Origin: Thermohalobaculum sp050043005
Lineage (GTDB): Bacteria > Pseudomonadota > Alphaproteobacteria > Rhodobacterales > Rhodobacteraceae
Reading direction: 5' to 3'
Length of the DNA stretch: 64,000 bases
NCBI GenBank assembly: GCA_050043005.1
Contig: JBHJIZ010000060.1
Coordinates: 8,327-72,326 of the forward strand
This document shows positions 33,776 to 40,067 of the stretch, piece by piece. A program made the translations under genes and the position numbers. The notes under the pieces were generated by a model. The model had not been told where the DNA came from. It searched no databases and worked only from the letters and a program-made list of their open reading frames with translations. How positions within the stretch are numbered: position 1 is the stretch's first letter; each line of letters opens with the position of its first letter.

Positions 33776-34813
33776 ATGATCTTCGAGATCTTGCTGACCT
33801 CCTGCCTCGCCTGGGATCCGACCGATTGCGGAACCGGACGAATTCCTGTCGACGGCGATCTCGCCGCGTGCCGCGAACGGGCCCGCACGATCGCGGCCAA
33901 TGTCCCCTCCAGCGCAGAGCTGCAAAGCTTTATCTGCACCCAGGCGGATCAGGTGCCAGAGTTCGGATTCTCCGAGATCGCGCCGGGCGTGTTCGTTCAC
34001 CAGGGGCAATACGCGGCACGCCCGACCCCGGAGAACCGAGGGGATCTCGCCAATTTCGGCTTCATCATCGGAGAGTCCTCGGTCGCCGTCATCGACACCG
34101 GCATGCATCCATGGATCGGCCGCGCAATCCTGGCCGCGATCCGCCGCGAAACGGCGCTTCCAATCAGCGCAATCATCCTGACTGGTCCGCGCGCCGGGCG
34201 TGTGCTCGGCGCGCGCCCGCTTCTGGAAGACGGCGGTTCGGTGATCGGACATGCTGGGCTTGCCGACACGGTGGCACAGGCGACACCACAGTATCTGAGC
34301 GACCTCTGGGCCGCGGGGCTGGATGACCTGACCGCATCCGATATCGTCCTGCCGGATTCAGGCGTTGAAGGCACCCGAACGATCAGCCTCGGCAAGCGGG
34401 AACTGGTCGTGACGGCGATCGCAAACGGCCCGACCGGGCAGGACCTGATGGTGCGGGACGCTCAGACGGGAACCCTGTTCCTGGGTGACCTGCTCTCACA
34501 CCGCCGCCTACCTTTCATCGGCGCCGACCTGATCGGATGGATCGAAGCATTGGAGCGGCTGAGCAACGAACCTGCCGAACGGATCGTTCCCGGGCACGGC
34601 CCGGTTGCCCTGCCATGGCCCGGTGGCTCCGCACCGACGCAGCGCTATCTGACGTCCGTTCTGGAAGACGCACAGGTCGAGATCGCGCGGGGCACGCCCG
34701 AGGCGGAGGCAATCCAGCGGATCGGCGCGAATGAAAGCGGAAAGTGGCTGTTCTTCAACGAAATCCACCCCGGGAACGCCGCTCGAACGCTGAAAGCCTT
34801 GCGGGAAGAGTGA
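33776..34813 (+). CDS. SoxH-like quinoprotein relay metallohydrolase-fold protein, metal motif degenerate
   Basis: A 345-residue protein with an N-terminal Cys-containing domain (CLAWDPTDCGTG, CRERARTIAAN, FICTQADQ; residues 1-65) and a metallo-beta-lactamase-fold domain (residues 68-345). Family members beside methanol dehydrogenase genes are called quinoprotein relay system zinc metallohydrolases. The fold is kept: IDTGMHPWIGRAI, FLGDLLSHRRLPF, VPGHGPV. But the core HxHxDH motif expected near residues 133-145 reads LTGPRAGRVLGA, so all its His and the Asp are lost. The protein may therefore be non-catalytic or a chaperone. N-terminal segment may be an export signal without a clear cleavage site. 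It follows fghA by 33 bases and overlaps the cytochrome gene start by four. Confidence 0.78.
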   Translation: MIFEILLTSCLAWDPTDCGTGRIPVDGDLAACRERARTIAANVPSSAELQSFICTQADQVPEFGFSEIAPGVFVHQGQYAARPTPENRGDLANFGFIIGESSVAVIDTGMHPWIGRAILAAIRRETALPISAIILTGPRAGRVLGARPLLEDGGSVIGHAGLADTVAQATPQYLSDLWAAGLDDLTASDIVLPDSGVEGTRTISLGKRELVVTAIANGPTGQDLMVRDAQTGTLFLGDLLSHRRLPFIGADLIGWIEALERLSNEPAERIVPGHGPVALPWPGGSAPTQRYLTSVLEDAQVEIARGTPEAEAIQRIGANESGKWLFFNEIHPGNAARTLKALREE

Positions 34814-35307
34814 CCGTCCCGTCCTACCTCATCGCGGCGATGATCGCGCTTGGGTCCGTCCAGTCGTGGGCTGCATCGCCAAGTTATGAGATAGATGGCA
34901 AACACTTCGACGCAGTCAACGAGCCTACCTATTCGATTGGCCCGGACGGCACCGTCGATTGGTACACGGCCGAAGGATACGCCGCCTACCACCGCAGTTG
35001 CCAGGGGTGCCATGGGCCGCGCGGTGAAGGATCACCGCTTGGCGCCGGGCTGTTGGATGGGCTCCGCACCCAGACTTATCTCGACTTTCTGGATGCCGTC
35101 ACGAACGGTCGGATCGCGCACCGGGACGGCACGGCCCGCATTATGCCCGCGTTCGGAACCGTGCCGGACGTCTTCTGCCGGATCGATGCGATTTTCATCT
35201 ATCTCCGGGCCGAGGCCGCAGACGCACTGCCCGATACATCACCATTGGCAAGCGCCAATGCCGGGACCACAGCCGCCGAGGATCTCGCCACCTGCCTCGC
35301 CGAATAG
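34810..35307 (+). CDS. c-type cytochrome, methanol-metabolism-related (c553i-like)
   Basis: The protein has 165 residues, using the GTG at 34810 that overlaps the preceding stop (GTGA). The N-terminus TVPSYLIAAMIALGSVQSWAA is a Sec signal peptide. One heme motif is present, CQGCHGPRGEG, and the probable axial Met is in RIMPAFG. A C-terminal helix has IDAIFIYLRAEAADAL. It resembles cytochrome c553i (cycB) of Paracoccus, encoded with formaldehyde/methanol oxidation genes. It would carry electrons in the periplasm. The gene order fghA, SoxH-like, cytochrome supports this reading. It converges on ccrM, with stops 3 bases apart. Confidence 0.83.
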   Translation: MTVPSYLIAAMIALGSVQSWAASPSYEIDGKHFDAVNEPTYSIGPDGTVDWYTAEGYAAYHRSCQGCHGPRGEGSPLGAGLLDGLRTQTYLDFLDAVTNGRIAHRDGTARIMPAFGTVPDVFCRIDAIFIYLRAEAADALPDTSPLASANAGTTAAEDLATCLAE

Positions 35308-35310
35308 CGG

Positions 35311-36390
35311 CTATTCAGCCATCTCCGCCCGGATCTGCTGACGCAGCACGTCAATCGGCATTGGTTTGCCGTCGCGCCGGAAACACCAGTACGTCCATCC
35401 ATTGCAGGACGGCGCGCCTTGCAGTTCCGCGCCCACCTTATGAATCGCGCCCGTCACGCTCTCGGCCACCAGCGTCCCGTCGGCCCGAACCTTGGCTGTG
35501 TGCCGTCCGTTCATCGATTCCAGGACATCACCAGGCTCCAGCAGCCTCCGCTCCACAAGCTGCCCGAACGGCACCCGAGGTTCTGCCCGTTTTCCGCGCG
35601 TGACCGCCAGCGCCTTGGCCTCGCCACGCTTGACGTCCGCAATCCGCTTGCGCGCAACGTCGATGTAATCACGCTCGCGCTCGATCCCGATCCACTTGCG
35701 CCCAAGCCGCTTGGCCACAGCGCCGGTGGTACCTGTCCCAAAGAACGGATCCAGCACGACATCGCCGACCTGCGTGGTCCCGACCAGCACACGGTGCAGC
35801 AGAGCCTCAGGCTTCTGGGTCGGATGCGCCTTGGCGCCATCCTTGCCCTTTAGCCGCTCGCCACCCGAACAAATCGGCAGCAACCAGTCCGAGCGCATCT
35901 GGATCCCGTCATTCAGTTCTTTCAGCGCGTCGTAGTTGAACGTCGGCCTCGCACCTTCATGCGGCGCGGCCCAGATCAGCGTCTCATGCGCGTTGGTCAG
36001 CCGCTTGCCACGGAAATTCGGCATCGGGTTGGTCTTGCGCCAGACCACGTCGTTCAAGATCCAGTACCCCAGATCCTGCAGCGCCGTGCCCAGGCGGAAC
36101 ACGTTGTGATAGCTGCCAATCACCCAGATCGCACCGTCAGGCTTCAGGACGCGCTTCGCCTCGGCCAGCCAGCCCCGCGTGAACCGGTCATAGACGGCAA
36201 AGCTGTCGAACTGGTCCCAGGCATCGTCGACGGCATCCACCCGACTGTTGTTCGGGCGATGCAGATCCCCCTTCAGTTGCAGATTGTACGGCGGATCCGC
36301 GAAGATCAGATCCACCGAAGCATCGGGCAAGGTCTTCATCGCGGCGATGCTGTCGCCTTCGATGATCCGGTCCGTCACCAGTTCCGTCAT
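35311..36390 (-). CDS. ccrM: DNA adenine methyltransferase CcrM (GANTC specific)
   Basis: A 359-residue N6-adenine methyltransferase of the beta class. The catalytic motif DPPYNLQL (motif IV) comes first, then VIGSYHNVFRLG and DPFFGTGTTGAVAKRLGR (SAM-binding motif I). HPTQKPEALLHRV is also conserved. The C-terminal RAMA domain (about residues 270-355, ending NGWTYWCFRRDGKPMPI) is characteristic of CcrM. It methylates GANTC late in the cell cycle in alphaproteobacteria and is usually essential. Four GANTC sites lie directly before the gene, pointing to autoregulation. It is preceded by rnhB on the same strand, a common arrangement. Confidence 0.96.
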   Translation of the reverse strand: MTELVTDRIIEGDSIAAMKTLPDASVDLIFADPPYNLQLKGDLHRPNNSRVDAVDDAWDQFDSFAVYDRFTRGWLAEAKRVLKPDGAIWVIGSYHNVFRLGTALQDLGYWILNDVVWRKTNPMPNFRGKRLTNAHETLIWAAPHEGARPTFNYDALKELNDGIQMRSDWLLPICSGGERLKGKDGAKAHPTQKPEALLHRVLVGTTQVGDVVLDPFFGTGTTGAVAKRLGRKWIGIERERDYIDVARKRIADVKRGEAKALAVTRGKRAEPRVPFGQLVERRLLEPGDVLESMNGRHTAKVRADGTLVAESVTGAIHKVGAELQGAPSCNGWTYWCFRRDGKPMPIDVLRQQIRAEMAE

Positions 36391-36402
36391 TCTGCACTCC
36401 CT

Positions 36403-36456
36403 GATTCGGAGGCAAGATGAGTCAAACGCGATTCCACGTCAATCGCATTTTGAATC
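36403..36456. promoter_or_regulatory. Cluster of four GANTC sites upstream of ccrM
   Basis: GATTC at 36403-36407, GAGTC at 36419-36423, GATTC at 36430-36434 and GAATC at 36452-36456 all fall in 54 bases between rnhB and ccrM. Chance would give about one per 290 bases at this GC. In Caulobacter, methylation of such sites in the ccrM promoter controls its transcription, so the same is likely here. Confidence 0.7.
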
Positions 36457-36466
36457 AATAGCTTAT

Positions 36467-37069
36467 TTAAGTTTCCTCACCCAATATCTTGTATATAGGC
36501 TTGAAGGAACGCCTATGATGCGGGGTCACGCCCAGACGGTCCAGCCCCGCTTGGTGTGCGGCAGTGCCGTAACCTTGATTGGTCTCCCATCCGTATCCGG
36601 GGTGTTGCACGGCCAAGTCCGCCATGATCCGGTCGCGCGTCACCTTGGCAATGATCGACGCCGCAGCAATCGACAGGCTCAGCCCGTCGCCACCCACGAC
36701 TGCCCGCGCCGGATGGACCATATTGTGCGGCACGAACCGCCCATCGATCAGCAGGAACGCCGGTTCCGACCCCAAAGCCTCGACCGCACGCGCCATCGCC
36801 AGATCGTTGGCCCGGGCAATGTTCAGCCGGCCGACCTCCTCGACCGAGCCGACACCGACGCCGACCCGAGCCTGCTGCCGGATCAGATCGAACAGCAACG
36901 CACGCCGTTTCGCCGTCAGCTTCTTTGAGTCATTCAAACCCTCCGGCACCGCGGCACGATCAAGGATCACCGCCGCCGCCACGACCGGTCCGGCCCAGGG
37001 TCCGCGCCCGGCCTCGTCGACACCCGCCACGGGTGCCGGGTACTGATCCTCAATCTCGAAGCTCGGCAT
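36467..37069 (-). CDS. rnhB: Ribonuclease HII
   Basis: A 200-residue protein from the ATG at 37069 (MPSFEIEDQYPAPVAG). The acidic catalytic residues are in GVDEAGRGPWAGPVVAAAV (DE pair) and the DG of LLIDGRFVPH and the later Asp. Other family segments are LNDSKKLTAKRR and SIAAASIIAKVTRDRIM. The enzyme removes single ribonucleotides from DNA and RNA primers. Length is normal. It is followed by ccrM. Confidence 0.95.
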   Translation of the reverse strand: MPSFEIEDQYPAPVAGVDEAGRGPWAGPVVAAAVILDRAAVPEGLNDSKKLTAKRRALLFDLIRQQARVGVGVGSVEEVGRLNIARANDLAMARAVEALGSEPAFLLIDGRFVPHNMVHPARAVVGGDGLSLSIAAASIIAKVTRDRIMADLAVQHPGYGWETNQGYGTAAHQAGLDRLGVTPHHRRSFKPIYKILGEET

Positions 37070-37268
37070 GGCCCGAACTTTCCAACCCATCGCAAGAATG
37101 ACAAGTGATTTCAGCGCGCCAGCGCGCATTGGTGATCTTTCATCGCAACAGTACGCGCTCGGGCACAAGCCGAGTCCGCGTTGTTACCAAAGCGGTATCA
37201 AAGGACTACGTTTGGACTACTCTTGCGGTATTAAATTGGGGTGCCTTTGGGGACAGCACCACCCGGCG

Positions 37269-38357
37269 TCAGATCCCAAGGCTCAACTGATCTCCAGACC
37301 GCGGAGGCACCCGGAACAGATCAGTGCGCAAGCGCACCCGATCCTTATCCAATCCGAATTTCTTCCGCGCCAGCTCGAACCGGCGGGCAATCAACGTGGC
37401 GTACACACCTTCTCCGCGAAGTCTCTTAAACCACTGGGAATCATATGATTTTCCACCATGCATCTCACGCACTCGATTCATGATCTTGGTCGCACGATCA
37501 GGATATTCCCGCTCGAGCCAATCCTCGAACAACGGGGCCACCTCCAGCGGCAGCCTTAGCATGATGAAGGTCGCGAAGTCCGCTCCGGCCTCGGCACCGG
37601 CCCGCAATAGGTGCTCGATCTCATGGTCAGTTAACCCTGGGATAATAGGAGCTAATCCAATGCCCGTGGGTACTCCACTGCGCGTCAAGTCCCGCACCAT
37701 TGCCAGTCGGCGGGCCGGTGCGGCGCAGCGCGGCTCCATCGACCGGCTCAGACGGTTGTCGAGGCTCGTCAGGGATACCGTCACGCGGACCAGATCCTCC
37801 CGCGCCATCTTACGCAAGATGTCGACATCGCGCGTCAGCAGCGTTCCCTTCGTTGTGATCGTCACCGGATGGCGGTGCTCCCACAACACCTCGAGCACCG
37901 CGCGCATGATCCGCCAGTCCTTTTCGACCGGCTGATACGGATCGGTGTTTGTGCCGATCGCAATGGGCGCCACCATGTAGCCGGGCTTACGCAGAACCTC
38001 GGCCAGCAGGTCGGCGGCATTCGGTTTGGCGAGTAGACGCGTCTCGAAGTCCAGCCCCGGCGAGAAGCCAAGATGCGCGTGGGTTGGCCGGGCGAAGCAA
38101 TAGATGCAGCCGTGTTCGCAGCCCCTGTATGGGTTGATCGAGCGGTCGAACGGCACATCGGGCGAGGTGTTCCTTGCCAGCACGGTGCGAGAGCTGTCGA
38201 TGTCGACACGCGTGCGCACTGGCGCGTCCGACTCACGCGCCCAGCCATCGTCGGTGCGCGCGGCACGCAGGCGCTCGAACCGGTTGTCGGGGTTCGACCC
38301 CGCCCCACGGCCGCGGCGGCGTTCCGGCTCGATCGAATCTCCCAGCAGGTCGGACAC
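37269..38357 (-). CDS. PA0069 family radical SAM protein, likely SOS-regulated
   Basis: The protein has 362 residues, using the GTG at 38357 that follows AGGGAG; an ATG 20 codons upstream overlaps the LexA box and is unlikely. The radical SAM motif is CEHGCIYC near residue 80. The preceding RSINPYRG and later ITTKGTLLTRDVD, IGLAPIIPGLTD and KIMNRVREMHGG are family hallmarks. Members resemble SplB-type DNA-lesion lyases and Rv2578c, which is induced by DNA damage in mycobacteria, but no reaction is known. A perfect GAAC-N7-GAAC box 24 bases upstream suggests LexA control. No partner gene is adjacent: rnhB lies 199 bases downstream. Confidence 0.87.
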   Translation of the reverse strand: MSDLLGDSIEPERRRGRGAGSNPDNRFERLRAARTDDGWARESDAPVRTRVDIDSSRTVLARNTSPDVPFDRSINPYRGCEHGCIYCFARPTHAHLGFSPGLDFETRLLAKPNAADLLAEVLRKPGYMVAPIAIGTNTDPYQPVEKDWRIMRAVLEVLWEHRHPVTITTKGTLLTRDVDILRKMAREDLVRVTVSLTSLDNRLSRSMEPRCAAPARRLAMVRDLTRSGVPTGIGLAPIIPGLTDHEIEHLLRAGAEAGADFATFIMLRLPLEVAPLFEDWLEREYPDRATKIMNRVREMHGGKSYDSQWFKRLRGEGVYATLIARRFELARKKFGLDKDRVRLRTDLFRVPPRSGDQLSLGI

Positions 38358-38380
38358 ACGATTCTCCCTGACGATAAAGA

Positions 38381-38395
38381 GAACATTAATAGAAC
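38381..38395. promoter_or_regulatory. LexA (SOS) box of alphaproteobacterial type
   Basis: GAAC (38381-38384), seven bases, GAAC (38392-38395) equals GTTC-N7-GTTC on the gene strand, the exact alphaproteobacterial LexA consensus. It lies 24 bases upstream of the radical SAM start, in an AT-rich patch where the promoter should be. Confidence 0.68.
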
Positions 38396-38468
38396 ATTTG
38401 TGAGTCGCACAAGCCACGCCTTCACGTGATGACGCGGCTCGGATAGACAGGCATCATGGGAGGTCCGC

Positions 38469-39662
38469 ATGCAAGAAGACGCGAAAGCACTGGCTGATGC
38501 CTTTGATCTGACACGACTTTCTCCCGAGTTTGCGCAGGATCCGTTCCCGACCTATCGGGCACTGCTGGCTCATGCACCAGTGAAGCGTTTCCAGGACGGC
38601 TCGGTCATGGTTGCGCGCTACGCTGATCTGGTGCGGATCTACCGCGACACGCAGACGTTCTCCTCCGACAAGAAGGCCGAGTTCCTGCCGAAATACGGTG
38701 ACACGGCGCTCTACCGGCATCACACGACCTCACTGGTCTTCAACGACCCGCCATTGCACACCAGGGTCCGGCGGATCATGTCGGGCGCGTTGACGCCCCG
38801 GGCCATCGCCGCCATGGAACCGGGCCTCGTAGCACTGGTCGACCGTTTGCTCGACACCCTGCCCGATCCGTGCGATCTGATCGAGCACTACGCCTCGGCA
38901 ATCCCGGTCGAGGTCATCGGCAATCTGTTCGATATCCCGCGCGAGGAACGCGGCCCCTTGCGCGACTGGTCGCTTGCGATTCTCGGCGCCTTGGAGCCGG
39001 TGCTCACGCTGGAGCAACACCAGCTGGGAAATACAGCCGTTAGCGCGTTCAGCGGCTATCTGCGCGATCTCGTGGCGCGACGGCGCAAGTCGCCCGGAGA
39101 CCCGGAAACAGATGTCCTCACGCGCCTAATGCAGGGCGATCGCGGCGAGCACCTGACCGAAGACGAGCTTCTCCAGAACTGCATCTTCATCCTGAACGCC
39201 GGGCACGAGACCACAACCAACCTGATCGGCAGTGCATTGGACCTGTTCCTGGACTTCCCGGCAGAACGCGCGCGGCTGCTTGCAGATCCCACCCTGATCG
39301 ACAGCGCCGTCGAAGAAGTCCTGAGACACCAGAGCTCAAACCAGCTCGGCAACCGGATCACGACTAAATCTCGTGAACTCAGCGGCTTGCAACTTGAAGC
39401 TGGAACCCGGGTTCACCTCCTGATGGGCGCTGCCAATCGCGACCCGGAACAGTTCATCGACCCCGAGCGGTTCAACATTGCACGCACACCAAACCGTCAT
39501 CTGGCCTTCGCGGGAGGACCCCATGTGTGCCTTGGCCTGACGCTTGCGCGGATGGAGGGCAAGATCGCCATCGAGCGGTTCCTGACACGATATCCGGACT
39601 ATAGTCGCGACGGGTCAGGCACGCGCACGGGACGTGTCCGCTTTCGCGGTTTCTCGCATTAG
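38469..39662 (+). CDS. Cytochrome P450
   Basis: A 397-residue soluble P450. The proximal heme-binding loop is FAGGPHVCLGLTLAR with Cys near residue 352. The I-helix oxygen-activation motif is LNAGHETTTN (residues 240-249), and the ExxR motif is in VEEVLRH. HTRVRRIMSGALTPR is the conserved C-helix region. No reductase domain or membrane anchor is present, so external ferredoxin is needed. The sequence is of the bacterial CYP class with CYP107/CYP109-like arrangement; substrate is not predictable. Start ATG follows GGGAGG. It converges on the Mth938-like gene. Confidence 0.93.
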   Translation: MQEDAKALADAFDLTRLSPEFAQDPFPTYRALLAHAPVKRFQDGSVMVARYADLVRIYRDTQTFSSDKKAEFLPKYGDTALYRHHTTSLVFNDPPLHTRVRRIMSGALTPRAIAAMEPGLVALVDRLLDTLPDPCDLIEHYASAIPVEVIGNLFDIPREERGPLRDWSLAILGALEPVLTLEQHQLGNTAVSAFSGYLRDLVARRRKSPGDPETDVLTRLMQGDRGEHLTEDELLQNCIFILNAGHETTTNLIGSALDLFLDFPAERARLLADPTLIDSAVEEVLRHQSSNQLGNRITTKSRELSGLQLEAGTRVHLLMGAANRDPEQFIDPERFNIARTPNRHLAFAGGPHVCLGLTLARMEGKIAIERFLTRYPDYSRDGSGTRTGRVRFRGFSH

Positions 39663-39685
39663 CCCGTGAGGCTGGGCCTCTGACG

Positions 39686-40048
39686 TCAGACTGCCGTCAG
39701 GACAGCAGCGACCCGGCGATCTTCCGTCAACAGGACATTGTAGGTCCGGCAGGCCGACGGCGTGGACATCAGATCCAGCCCAATCCCAGCCTCGTCCAGG
39801 GACGTGCGCACGTCGCGCGGCAGAGGCGCCACATCGTCACCCATTCCGATCAGCAGTACGTCCAGTGTTCCCGCCGCATCCAGCACAGGCGCCATTGCCT
39901 CGACCGTGATCACCCCGGAAAATGAAAGCGTCACCTCCGGCAGCAGGATCACGGACCCAGGTTGCCAGACGCCGCCCAGACGGAAGCCGCCCGGCCCGTA
40001 ACCATCGACCGGGGGACGTGCCTCGTAATCGATCTCGATCATGCGCAT
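39686..40048 (-). CDS. Mth938-like domain protein
   Basis: A 120-residue protein with ATG at 40048 behind GGAGGT. The single Mth938-like domain has the segments YGPGGFRLGGVWQPGSVILLP, VLLIGMGDDVAPLPRDVRTSL and MSTPSACRTYNVLLTEDRRVAAVL, matching the NDUFAF3/AAMDC-type fold. In mitochondria the relative NDUFAF3 helps complex I assembly, and bacteria carry the gene beside secDF as seen here. Its start lies 19 bases after the secDF stop, so it belongs to the yajC-secDF operon. Confidence 0.87.
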   Translation of the reverse strand: MRMIEIDYEARPPVDGYGPGGFRLGGVWQPGSVILLPEVTLSFSGVITVEAMAPVLDAAGTLDVLLIGMGDDVAPLPRDVRTSLDEAGIGLDLMSTPSACRTYNVLLTEDRRVAAVLTAV

Positions 40049-40067
40049 CGTCAGACCTCCCGGCGGG

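Noticed and set aside
38270..38310. T-loop-like GGGGTTCGACCCC that could mark a tRNA
   Set aside because: No matching acceptor, D or anticodon stem was found upstream, and the sequence codes for the N-terminus of the radical SAM protein.
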